Part shown: one piece after another, positions 20,985-28,831 of the stretch
Numbering within the stretch: position 1 is the first letter of the stretch
How the letters are laid out: each line of letters begins with the position of its first letter
Assembly (NCBI RefSeq): GCF_005870025.1
Contig: NZ_VATA01000014.1
Coordinates: 83,463-147,462, forward strand
Source: Poseidonocella sp. HB161398
GTDB taxonomy: Bacteria > Pseudomonadota > Alphaproteobacteria > Rhodobacterales > Rhodobacteraceae
Length of the DNA stretch: 64,000 bases
Reading direction: 5' to 3'
Notes under the pieces: model-generated
Told to the model about the DNA's origin: nothing
The model's input: the letters and a program-made list of their open reading frames with translations, nothing else
Database searches by the model: none
Position numbers and translations under genes: made by a program

Positions 20985-22358
20985 TCAGGCCGGGACCTGC
21001 GTCCGCTGGCCGCCGCCCGCGCGCAGCTCCTGCCAGAGCCGGGCGATCCCCGGCAGCGCGATTTCCAGCTCGGCGCGGCTGCTGGCGCCGAGGCAGATCC
21101 GCAGCCCGCCCTGGCCCGCGCCGGGATCGGCATCGGTCGCCTCGGGCTGCGTCAGCTCCAGCCCCAGGCTGCGCGCCGCCAGCGCGATCTGCCGCGCCTC
21201 GGCCTTCGGCATCGGCAGCCAGACATGGTAGCCCAGCCGCCCGCGCGGCTGCATCGCCGCCGCCAGATGCGCCCGCGCCATCTCCGTGCGCGCCGCCGCC
21301 TCCGCCTGCACCGCGCCGCTGACCGCCTCGGCCGTGCCGTCCATCATCCACTGTTCCAGCACCGCGCAGGAGAGCGGCGAGACCATCGCCCCGCTGGCCG
21401 CCAGCGCCGACTGCACCGCCGCCATCCGCCCCTCGGGCGCCACCAGCGCGCCGAGCCGCAGCGTCGGGGTCAGGGTCTTCGACATCGAATTGGCGTAGTA
21501 GCTGCAATCGGGCGCCAGCATCGACAGCGGCGGCAGCGCCGGGTCGGCCTCCAGCGTATAGACATCATCCTCGATCAGCCAGGCCCCGGCGGCGCGGATC
21601 ACGGCGACGATCTCCTCGCGCCGCTGCCGCCCCATGGTCGCGGTGGTCGGGTTCTGCATCGTCGGCGTGACATAGACCGCCACCGGCGGCACCGCCCCGG
21701 CCAGCGCGCGGGCCAGCGCCCCGGGCAGCATCCCCTCGGCATCCGTGGCCACGCCGGCCAGGGCCAGGCCGCGATGGCGCGCCAGCTCGATCACCCCGGG
21801 ATAGCTCTGCGCCTCGGTCAGGAGCGTCCCCCGCCCCCCGGTCGCCGCCGTCACCGCGACCGAGATCGCATGCAGCGCGCCGCTGGTCAGCACCAGCCCG
21901 TCCGGATCGGCCGCCATCCCCAGCCGGCCCAGCCAGGCCGCCATCAGCCGCCGGTGCTCGTCATGGCCGCCGGGCGGCGGATAGCCGGAGAAGAGCCCGG
22001 CATCGATCCGCTTCGACAGGCTGCCCAGCGTGCGCGCCAGCGACCGCTCGCTCAGCACCGCGGGCGGCACGTTATGCGACAGGTCGATCAGCGGGCCGCG
22101 CCGGGTCTGGACCAGCGACACGAAGGTCCCCCGCCCCTTCACCGTGCGGATCAGCCCGCGCCGCTCGAGGATGCCATAGGCCTTGGTCACGGTGCCCAGC
22201 CCGATCTCCAGCCGCCAGGCCAGGTCGCGCTGCGCCGGCAGCCGGTCCCCGGCCTCGAGCCGCCCGTCGAGGATTTCCCCGGCCAGCGCCGCGACCAGCT
22301 GCTCGGAGGCGGGGCCGCTGCCCGACAGCCGCGGTTCCCAGGGAGAGTTCAGACGCAT
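20985..22358 (-). CDS. MocR-type regulator (GntR winged helix fused to an aminotransferase fold)
   Basis: This 457-residue protein has a GntR winged helix (GDRLPAQRDLAWRLEIGLGTVTKAYGILERRGLIRTVKGRGTFV, residues about 37-82) and then a fold-type I aminotransferase domain. The PLP-binding lysine is expected in YYANSMSKTLTPTLRLG. Family members sense PLP or amino-compound adducts and usually control a divergent neighbour, here the PhzF-like gene. The stop is only 4 bases from the convergent LacI gene's stop. A palindromic site lies 14 bases upstream of its start. Confidence 0.9.
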   Translation of the reverse strand: MRLNSPWEPRLSGSGPASEQLVAALAGEILDGRLEAGDRLPAQRDLAWRLEIGLGTVTKAYGILERRGLIRTVKGRGTFVSLVQTRRGPLIDLSHNVPPAVLSERSLARTLGSLSKRIDAGLFSGYPPPGGHDEHRRLMAAWLGRLGMAADPDGLVLTSGALHAISVAVTAATGGRGTLLTEAQSYPGVIELARHRGLALAGVATDAEGMLPGALARALAGAVPPVAVYVTPTMQNPTTATMGRQRREEIVAVIRAAGAWLIEDDVYTLEADPALPPLSMLAPDCSYYANSMSKTLTPTLRLGALVAPEGRMAAVQSALAASGAMVSPLSCAVLEQWMMDGTAEAVSGAVQAEAAARTEMARAHLAAAMQPRGRLGYHVWLPMPKAEARQIALAARSLGLELTQPEATDADPGAGQGGLRICLGASSRAELEIALPGIARLWQELRAGGGQRTQVPA

Positions 22359-22372
22359 GGGGCCATCCTGAA

Positions 22373-22392
22373 ATAGTGTACCGTGACACTAT
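22373..22392. promoter_or_regulatory. Candidate MocR operator
   Basis: The inverted repeat atagtgt (22373-22379) / acactat (22386-22392), with a 6-base spacer, is followed at once by a further direct copy, atagtga (22391-22397). It lies in the 108-base gap between the divergent MocR and PhzF-like genes. MocR proteins typically bind such mixed direct/inverted repeats. Confidence 0.5.
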
Positions 22393-22466
22393 AGTGATTT
22401 ACGGAAAATGTCACAAGTCCTAAGGTGGAGCCCGAAAGGACCCCCCCGCCTCAGAGGAATTTTCCC

Positions 22467-23372
22467 ATGGATCTCGATTTCATCCAGGTCGATGCCTTCG
22501 CCCGCCAGCCGCTTTTCGGCAATCCCGCCGCCGTCGTCTTCGACGCCGACGACCTGCCGGTCGCCACCATGCAGAGGATCGCGCGCGAGATGAACCTGTC
22601 GGAGACCGTCTTCGTGCAGGCGCCGACCCTGCCGGGCGCGGATTACCGGGTGCGGATCTTCACCCCCGCCTGCGAGCTGCGCTTTGCCGGGCACCCGACG
22701 CTGGCCACGGCCCATGCGATGCGCGCCCGCCATCCCGAGCTTGCGGCGAAGCCGGTGCTGCGCCAGGAATGCGGCATCGGGCTGGTGCCGGTCGAGGCCG
22801 AGGCGCGGCCCGAGGGGCTGCGGCTGACCATGACCCAGGCGCGGCCAGTCCATGCCTCCGCGGGGCTGCGCCGCGACGACCTGGCGGCGATGCTGGGCTG
22901 CGCGCCCGGCGATATCGGCCAGACCCCCGCCGAGGTGGTCTCCACCGGATCGCCCTGGCTGATCGTGCCGCTGGCGCGCCTTGCCGCGATTTCCGCACTC
23001 GCCCCGGACCTGGACCGGATCGCCCGGATCAGCCGCGAGCTGGCCGTCTCGGGGATCACCGTCTTCGCCGAGCGCGGCGCCGAGGGGCCGGTGCGCTTCC
23101 GCCTGCGCAGCTTCGCGCCGCATCACGGCGTGGCCGAGGATCCGGTCTGCGGCTCGGGCAATGGCGCGGTGGCGGCCTATGTGGCGCGACACCTGGAGCC
23201 GGGCAGCCCCTCGGGCGGCTACATCGCCGAACAGGGGATCGAGCTCGGCCGCGACGGCGAGATCCACGCCTCCTGGCAGCGCGTCGCCGGGCAGCTGCAG
23301 ATCCGCATCGGCGGCGCGGCGGCGACCGCAGCCAGCGGCCAGCTGCATATCGCCACCGACCTGGCCGCCTGA
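22467..23372 (+). CDS. PhzF-family isomerase/epimerase
   Basis: This 301-residue protein has the diaminopimelate-epimerase-like PhzF fold. Typical motifs are QVDAFARQPLFGNPAAVV, MQRIAREMNLSETVF (with the conserved acidic residue of the PhzF active site), ELRFAGHPTLATAHAM, and VAEDPVCGSGNGAVAAYV. The ATG at 22467 has an agagga ribosome-binding site. Most PhzF relatives outside phenazine clusters have no assigned substrate; no phenazine genes are present here. It is probably regulated by the divergent MocR protein, so an amino-acid-related substrate is plausible. Confidence 0.85.
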   Translation: MDLDFIQVDAFARQPLFGNPAAVVFDADDLPVATMQRIAREMNLSETVFVQAPTLPGADYRVRIFTPACELRFAGHPTLATAHAMRARHPELAAKPVLRQECGIGLVPVEAEARPEGLRLTMTQARPVHASAGLRRDDLAAMLGCAPGDIGQTPAEVVSTGSPWLIVPLARLAAISALAPDLDRIARISRELAVSGITVFAERGAEGPVRFRLRSFAPHHGVAEDPVCGSGNGAVAAYVARHLEPGSPSGGYIAEQGIELGRDGEIHASWQRVAGQLQIRIGGAAATAASGQLHIATDLAA

Positions 23373-23401
23373 GCGCGGCCGGGCCGCCTGAGCGCGGCCG
23401 G
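23363..23401. repeat. 19-bp tandem duplication over the phzF-like stop codon
   Basis: The 19-base unit ggccgcctgagcgcggccg occurs at 23363-23381 and again at 23382-23400. The first copy contains the PhzF stop codon; the second repeats the last codons and stop in non-coding DNA. Each unit is self-complementary at its ends, so the pair could also form a terminator-like structure between the convergent genes. Confidence 0.7.
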
Positions 23402-23440
23402 CCGGGCGCACCCCGGAGGGCCTCCCGCGTCAGCGGCCTC

Positions 23441-24466
23441 CTAGACCTCCCAGCAAGTGCCGCGCTCGGCCAGCGCCTGCGCCTCGAGCGCCAGCTCGGT
23501 CGCGGTGAAGGCATGCGCCTGCGTCATCGCCGTCTCGGTCCGGTCGCGGATATCGGCGGCCAGACGAGCGAAATAGGGCGTGCCCGCGCCGCTGCAGTCG
23601 ATCCGCTCGCAGCGGTCCCGCGTCACGAGGAACAGGTTGTCCTTCTGCGTCCCGTGGCCGAGATCGACATATTTGCGCAGCTCGATATAGCCCTCGGTGC
23701 CCAGGAGCGTCAGCCGCCCGTCGCCCCAGACCGGCAGTGCGTCGGGCGTGTACCAGTCGACCCGCGCATAGCCCGTTGCCCGGTCGCTGCGCAGCGCCAG
23801 CTCGCCGAAATCCTGCAATCCGGGATGGGCGGGATTGGCGCGGTTCGCCACGGTGGCCATCGTGACTTCGGCGCTCTGCGACCCGGTATAGTGCAGGAAC
23901 TGGTCGACCTGGTGCGCGGCGATATCGGCAAGGATGCCGCCATAGCGGGCGCGCTCGAAGAACCAGGGCGCGCGGGAGGGCGCGTTCAGCCGGTGCGGCC
24001 CCAGCCCGACCGTGTTCACCACCTCGCCGATCGCGCCCGCCGCCACGAGCTCGCTGGCCTTCGTCGCCGAGGCGACCTGGAAGCGTTCGGAGAAGTTCAC
24101 CGACCAGATCCGTCCTTCGCGCGCCACGCAGGCGCGCAGCGCCTCGAGATCGGCCAGCGAGGTGCAGCCGGGCTTGTCGGCCATCACGTCCTTGCCCGCC
24201 TCCATCGCCGCGATCGCATGCCCGGCGCGGTCGGCGGGGACCGAGGCGATCAGCACCAGCCCGATCGACGGATCCTCCAGAAGCTGCGCCCGGTCGGCGG
24301 CGCGCGGCACATCGGGGAACCGCTCGGCAAAGCGCGGCAGAACGGGCCCGTCCCCCTCGCTCCACCAGCCGGCGAATTCCGCGCCCGCCGCCTGCATCCC
24401 CGCAGCCATGTTGAGGATATGGCCATGGTCGATGCCGATGGCGGCGAATTTCAGGGGAGGCGTCAT
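23441..24466 (-). CDS. Gfo/Idh/MocA-family oxidoreductase
   Basis: This 341-residue NAD(P)-dependent sugar oxidoreductase has an N-terminal Rossmann fold (PLKFAAIGIDHGHILNMA), the family lysine motif in GKDVMADKPG, and a C-terminal beta-sheet domain (GGILADIAAHQVDQFLHYTG, with the usual catalytic His region). The start at 24466 overlaps the upstream gene by ATGA. The first loop reads GIDHGH rather than the common GxGxxG. The pair is divergent from the fucose-type transporter and may act on a sugar or derivative imported by it; the substrate is unknown. Confidence 0.85.
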   Translation of the reverse strand: MTPPLKFAAIGIDHGHILNMAAGMQAAGAEFAGWWSEGDGPVLPRFAERFPDVPRAADRAQLLEDPSIGLVLIASVPADRAGHAIAAMEAGKDVMADKPGCTSLADLEALRACVAREGRIWSVNFSERFQVASATKASELVAAGAIGEVVNTVGLGPHRLNAPSRAPWFFERARYGGILADIAAHQVDQFLHYTGSQSAEVTMATVANRANPAHPGLQDFGELALRSDRATGYARVDWYTPDALPVWGDGRLTLLGTEGYIELRKYVDLGHGTQKDNLFLVTRDRCERIDCSGAGTPYFARLAADIRDRTETAMTQAHAFTATELALEAQALAERGTCWEV

Positions 24467-25536
24467 CGCTCCGTGTCTCCTTGGGTCCAGATGCGGCCGT
24501 GATGCGAGGACCAGGCGATGGCGTCGATCAGCCGGTGCACCTCCAGTGCCGCCTGCCCGGTGGCCGCCGGGTCGCGGCCCTCGCGGATGGCGCCGGCGAA
24601 ATCCTCGATCACCGCCTGGTGCAGCTCGGCGCCGAAGGCCATCGGATCGGCGCCGCCGCCCGAGCCCGCCTCGGCCCCCGCCTCCTCGCTGCGGCCGTCG
24701 CGCCAGTCGATGCGCAGCCGCCCGGCCTCGAGCGCGAGGCTGGCCTTCTCGAAATGCAGGCGGATGGTCTCGGCCCCGCCCGGAAAGCTCGCCGTGCTGG
24801 CCATCACCGTGCCGACTGCGCCGGAGGCGAAGCGCAGCCCGGCGGTGGCGATATCCTCCGCCTCCATCCGGTGGAGCCGCGTGGTCGCGGTCATCGCCTG
24901 GACCTGCACCGCCGGGCCGGTCAGGCTGAGCGCCAGGTCGAGCGCGTGGATCGCCTGGGTGATCAGCACGCCGCCGCCGTCGCGGGCATAGGTGCCGCGG
25001 CCCGGCGCGTCGTAGTAGTCCTCCTGCCCGCGCCACCAGGGCACGCGGATCTCGGCCAGTCCCAGCGCGCCGAGCTGCCCGCTGGCGACAAGCTCTGCCG
25101 CCGCGCGCGAAGCCGCCCGCATCCGGTGCTGGAAGACGATGCCCAGCTGCACGCCCGCCGCGTCGCAGAGCGCGACGACCGCCCCGGCCTCGGCCGCATT
25201 GCGCCCGACGGGCTTTTCCAGAAGCACGTGCTTGCCCGCCTCCGCCAGCGGCCGGATCAGCCCGGCGCGGACATCCGGCGGGGTGGCGACGATGGCGAAA
25301 TCGATCTCCGGATCGGCGGCGGCCTCTTCGACGCTGTGATAGAGGCGGAAGCCCTCCTGCCGGTCGAGCCCGGTCTCCGCCGCCAGCTGCCGCGCACGCT
25401 CCGGCCCGCGGCCGAGCAGCCCGGCCAGCCGCACCTTGTCCCGCGCGCCTTGGCAGGCCGCGACATGCGTGCCCGCCACCATCCCCGCGCCGATCAGCAC
25501 CGCGTTGAGCGGCCTTGCACCGCCTGGCTCTGTCAT
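24463..25536 (-). CDS. Gfo/Idh/MocA-family oxidoreductase
   Basis: This 357-residue protein has a clear Rossmann motif (NAVLIGAGMVAGTHVAAC), EKPVGRN with the conserved catalytic lysine, and a C-terminal GFO_IDH_MocA domain (GGGVLITQAIHALDLALSLTGP). The ATG at 25536 follows a ggggga ribosome-binding site; a longer frame to 25635 lacks one. It is the first gene of a two-gene operon with the preceding entry and shares its promoter region with the sugar-binding protein gene at 25755. Function is assigned only to family level. Confidence 0.87.
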   Translation of the reverse strand: MTEPGGARPLNAVLIGAGMVAGTHVAACQGARDKVRLAGLLGRGPERARQLAAETGLDRQEGFRLYHSVEEAAADPEIDFAIVATPPDVRAGLIRPLAEAGKHVLLEKPVGRNAAEAGAVVALCDAAGVQLGIVFQHRMRAASRAAAELVASGQLGALGLAEIRVPWWRGQEDYYDAPGRGTYARDGGGVLITQAIHALDLALSLTGPAVQVQAMTATTRLHRMEAEDIATAGLRFASGAVGTVMASTASFPGGAETIRLHFEKASLALEAGRLRIDWRDGRSEEAGAEAGSGGGADPMAFGAELHQAVIEDFAGAIREGRDPAATGQAALEVHRLIDAIAWSSHHGRIWTQGDTER

Positions 25537-25691
25537 TGCAGCATCCCCCTGTCCCGCATTCCGCCCGACTTTCCCGGCGGGCGCACGGGAATGCAAGCGC
25601 CGCAGAGCCGCGCCCGGCGCCGGAATCTCCGGCAAAGGCGCGCCGCCGTGGGGTCCGTTTGTATAGAAAAAATAAAAAACATTTGGTTTCG

Positions 25692-25710
25692 GTTTTTAAT
25701 CGATATATAC
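25692..25710 (+). promoter_or_regulatory. Candidate 19-bp operator, transporter promoter copy
   Basis: The sequence gtttttaatcgatatatac keeps the GTT...T.A.........AC frame shared with sites at 32238, 37427, 37477 and 38546. It is the weakest of the five and lies in a very AT-rich island, so chance similarity is possible. Confidence 0.35.
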
Positions 25711-25716
25711 ACATCC

Positions 25717-25740
25717 ACATCCGGCCTCATATCCGGATGT
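25717..25740. promoter_or_regulatory. 8-bp inverted repeat just before a ribosome-binding site
   Basis: Arms acatccgg (25717-25724) and ccggatgt (25733-25740) pair perfectly across 8 bases. The aggagga ribosome-binding site begins 2 bases later. It may be an operator or an mRNA hairpin that affects translation of the binding-protein gene. Confidence 0.4.
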
Positions 25741-25754
25741 CAGGAGGAGAAATC

Positions 25755-27041
25755 ATGTTCAGCCATTTCGACGGCCGGCCGGCGCGTGCCCTGTGCAGCG
25801 CCGCGGCCCTGTCCCTCATTTCCGGCGCGGCCCTGGCGGAGACGCCCGGCGGCACGGTCACGCTGATGAACTGGCTCGGCGGGCAGGAGGCCGAGCTGTT
25901 CGACGACCTGATCGCGGGGTTCGAGGCGGCCCATCCCGGCATCGAGATCGAGACGGTCGAGGTCACCACCTCGGGCGACCAGCGCGGCGGCATCCGCGCG
26001 GCGCTGATGGGCGGGCAGCAGCCGGACCTGATCGTCAATACCTGGCCCTCCTTCCGCGACGAGCTGGCCAGGGCCGGAATCCTGCGCGATCTCTCCGGCA
26101 GCTACGCGGCGCATGGCTGGGACGGGCTGGTCTCGGAGAGCTGGAAGGCGGCGAGCTCTTCCGGCGGCACGGTCTACGGCCTGCCCTATACCTACGGCTT
26201 CCGAAGCGGCATCTGGTACGCGCCCGCGCGGCTCGAGGCGGCCGGGATCGCCGGTTTCCCCGCGGACTGGGAAAGCTTCCTGGCCTCCTTCCCCGCGATC
26301 GAGGCGGCGGGCTATCCGCAGCCGCTGGCGCTGCCCGCGAAGATCTGGGCCCATGCCGAACCCTTCGAGTCCCTGCTCCTGCGCACCGGCGGCGGCGAAA
26401 CCGTCTCGAAGCTCGCCGCGCACGAGATCCCCTGGACGGCCGGACCGGTGGCGGCGGCGCTGTCGAAATACGGCGAGATGCTGCGCGCAGGCTGCTGCGG
26501 CGCGGCCTCGACCTCGCTGGCCACCGAATGGAACGACGCGATCGACGCGGTCACGGTCAATGACCGCTCCGCCTATGTGCAGGAAGGCATGTGGACCAAT
26601 GCCATCGCCTCGAACCAGTACGACCTGATCCCGGGCAAGGACTATGCGCTGGCGCCCTTCCCGGCGCTCGACGCGGGCCATGACAGCGCGGCGATGGTCG
26701 ATGCCAAGGAGATCCTCGCCACCTCGGTCGGCCCGAACCCCGAGGCCGCCGATCTATTCCTCGACTACCTGGTGCAGGCGCCCGGCGCCAACATGATCGC
26801 GCAGGCGGGCTTCACCGTGCCGAGCAGCGCGGTCGACACCTCGCTCTATTCCCCGCTGCTGGCGGGGGCCGCGGAGATGGTCAGCGGCCATGAGGTGCAG
26901 TTCGTGCTCGGCGACATGCTGCCCGGCGGGCTCGCGGACGAGTACCGCGTGTCGCTGCAGCGCTTCATCTCCGACCCGTCGGAGGAGAATGTCATGCCGG
27001 TGCTCGAGGCGATCGAGGCGGCGGCGGGGCGGGCCTACTGA
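25755..27041 (+). CDS. ABC sugar transporter substrate-binding protein (CUT1), fucose cluster
   Basis: This 428-residue periplasmic protein has a signal peptide (ALCSAAALSLISGAALAE) and an SBP_bac_1-type body (TVTLMNWLGGQEAELFDDLIAGFEAAHPGIEIETVEV, GGQQPDLIVNTWPSF). The ATG at 25755 is preceded by caggaggag; upstream in-frame codons are ignored. It heads an operon with two permeases, an ATPase and a GH95 glycosidase, so it probably binds fucosylated (or L-galactose-containing) oligosaccharides. Confidence 0.9.
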   Translation: MFSHFDGRPARALCSAAALSLISGAALAETPGGTVTLMNWLGGQEAELFDDLIAGFEAAHPGIEIETVEVTTSGDQRGGIRAALMGGQQPDLIVNTWPSFRDELARAGILRDLSGSYAAHGWDGLVSESWKAASSSGGTVYGLPYTYGFRSGIWYAPARLEAAGIAGFPADWESFLASFPAIEAAGYPQPLALPAKIWAHAEPFESLLLRTGGGETVSKLAAHEIPWTAGPVAAALSKYGEMLRAGCCGAASTSLATEWNDAIDAVTVNDRSAYVQEGMWTNAIASNQYDLIPGKDYALAPFPALDAGHDSAAMVDAKEILATSVGPNPEAADLFLDYLVQAPGANMIAQAGFTVPSSAVDTSLYSPLLAGAAEMVSGHEVQFVLGDMLPGGLADEYRVSLQRFISDPSEENVMPVLEAIEAAAGRAY

Positions 27042-27985
27042 TGTCCTGTGCCAACAGTTCCGGCGGGCTCGGCGCGATGGCGCGGACCGCCGCAGCGGAA
27101 CCGGCCCGGCGGCGGCCGCTTCCGGACTGGGGCGCCGCGATGGTGCTGCTGGCGCCGATGGCGCTGTTCTTCGGGGTCTCGGTGCTCTACCCGCTGGCCG
27201 ACACGGTGCGGCTGAGCTTCCACGAGCTGCGCGGCCTCGGCGGGGCGAGCTGGGTCGGCCTCGGCAACTACGCCGCGCTGGCGCAGGACCCGGTCTTTCT
27301 CGCCACGCTCTGGCGGACGCTGGCCTTCACCCTCTCGGTCACGGCGATCTCGGTCGGGATCGGCTGGACGGTCGGGCTGCTCTGCGCCTTCGCCCCGCGC
27401 CAGACCGCGCCCTTCCGGCTGATGATCTTCGCCACCTTCGGCATTTCCGAGGCGGTCTCTGGCTTCATCTGGATCGGCATCTTCCGGCCCGACAGCTCGG
27501 GGCTGCTGAACGGCCTGCTCGGCCTGGCCGGGCTCGGCGAGCTGGCGCAGCCCTGGCTCGGCAGCCCCGGCACGGCGATGGCCGCGCTGATCGCCGCCGC
27601 CTCCTGGAGCGCGGTGGGCCTGCCTCTGCTGCTGACCTTCGCGGCGGTGCAGACGATCCCGAAATCGGTGCTCGAAGCCGCCTATATCGACGGCGCGAAG
27701 CCCCTGGCCACGATGTGGCACATCATGATGCCGCTCTCCCTGCCGGGCGTCCGGGTGGCGGTCTTCATCAACCTCGTCACCGCCTTGCGCGCCTTCGACA
27801 TCATCTTCGTGCTGACCGGCGGCGGGCCTGCGCGCTCGACCGAGACGGTGGGCTTCTTCATGTACCGCGTGTCGATGACCGAGTTCAATCTCGGCTACGG
27901 CGCCGCGACCACCGTCGTGCTGCTGCTGGCGGTGATGGCCGTCTCGCTGCCGGCCGTGATCCAGAGAACGAAGGGAGCGCGCTGA
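27041..27985 (+). CDS. Sugar ABC transporter permease, MalF type
   Basis: This 314-residue inner-membrane protein has about six hydrophobic segments (first at AAMVLLAPMALFFGVSVLYPLA) and the EAA loop LEAAYIDGAKPLATMWHIMMPLSLPG. The start codon shares a base with the preceding stop (TGATG), which implies translational coupling. Confidence 0.92.
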   Translation: MSCANSSGGLGAMARTAAAEPARRRPLPDWGAAMVLLAPMALFFGVSVLYPLADTVRLSFHELRGLGGASWVGLGNYAALAQDPVFLATLWRTLAFTLSVTAISVGIGWTVGLLCAFAPRQTAPFRLMIFATFGISEAVSGFIWIGIFRPDSSGLLNGLLGLAGLGELAQPWLGSPGTAMAALIAAASWSAVGLPLLLTFAAVQTIPKSVLEAAYIDGAKPLATMWHIMMPLSLPGVRVAVFINLVTALRAFDIIFVLTGGGPARSTETVGFFMYRVSMTEFNLGYGAATTVVLLLAVMAVSLPAVIQRTKGAR

Positions 27986-28806
27986 TGCCCGTGACACCGC
28001 CGAAATGGATCATCGCGCTGGTCGGCGCCATCGGGCTGCTGTGGATCGTGCCGCTGATCGGCGTGGCGCTGACCTCGCTGCAGACGCCCGAGGCGATCGC
28101 GCGCGGCTGGTGGAATCTCGGCAATGCCGATTTCACCCTCGACGCCTGGACCCGGGTCTGGACCGAGTACCCGATCGCCGCCAGCCTCTGGAGCTCGGTC
28201 AAGCTGACCGCCATCGCCACGGTGCTGACCATGCTGACCGCGCCGGCCGCGGCCTATGCCTTCCACTACCTGCGCTTCCCGCTGCGCCGCGGGACGCTGA
28301 TCCTGGTGATCAACGCCTTCGTGCTGCCCCAGCAGGTGGTCATCATCCCGCTGTTCCAGCTCTGGCGCGACATGGGGCTGATCGGCAATGTCGCCGCGGT
28401 CATCGTCCCCTATGTCGGGCTCAGCTACGCCTGGGCGGTCTTCCTGGTGAAATCCTTCCTCGAGGACTTCCCCAAGGAGCTGATCGAGGCGGCGCGGATC
28501 GACGGCTGCGGCCCGGTCGGGACCTTCTTCCGGATCGTGCTGCCGAACCTGGTCTCGCCGATCTCGGCCTGCGCGATCCTGCAGTTCCTGTGGTGCTGGA
28601 ACTCGCTGCTGCTGCCGATGCTGTTCCTGCGCGAGGACGTGCCGCTGACGGTGATGCTGGCGCGGATCGCCGGGCAGTACGACCCCAATGTCAACATGCA
28701 GTCGGCGGCCGCGATCGTCACCGCCTTCGTGCCGCTCTGCGTCTTCATCCTCTTCCAGAAGCAGTTCGCCGCCGGGAACCAGGTCTCGGGAGGCGGCAAG
28801 GAATGA
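27985..28806 (+). CDS. Sugar ABC transporter permease, MalG type
   Basis: This 273-residue permease has an EAA loop IEAARIDGCGPVGTFFRIVLPNL and a first helix IIALVGAIGLLWIVPLIGVAL. It is of normal length for the type, unlike the elongated homologue at 18.9 kb. TGATG coupling to the previous permease is again seen. A much longer open frame covers this gene but is an artefact. Confidence 0.92.
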   Translation: MPVTPPKWIIALVGAIGLLWIVPLIGVALTSLQTPEAIARGWWNLGNADFTLDAWTRVWTEYPIAASLWSSVKLTAIATVLTMLTAPAAAYAFHYLRFPLRRGTLILVINAFVLPQQVVIIPLFQLWRDMGLIGNVAAVIVPYVGLSYAWAVFLVKSFLEDFPKELIEAARIDGCGPVGTFFRIVLPNLVSPISACAILQFLWCWNSLLLPMLFLREDVPLTVMLARIAGQYDPNVNMQSAAAIVTAFVPLCVFILFQKQFAAGNQVSGGGKE

Positions 28807-28831
28807 CGTCCAACACGGGAGGACCCTGCCA

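Noticed and set aside
22769..24502. 577-codon plus-strand frame spanning the PhzF end and the oxidoreductase gene
   Set aside because: It runs out of frame through PhzF and antisense to a clear Gfo/Idh/MocA gene; the composition is shadow-like.
26890..28806. 638-codon frame that could suggest a fused permease
   Set aside because: Its first 365 codons are out of frame with the real MalF-type gene; only the part from 27985 is a genuine permease.
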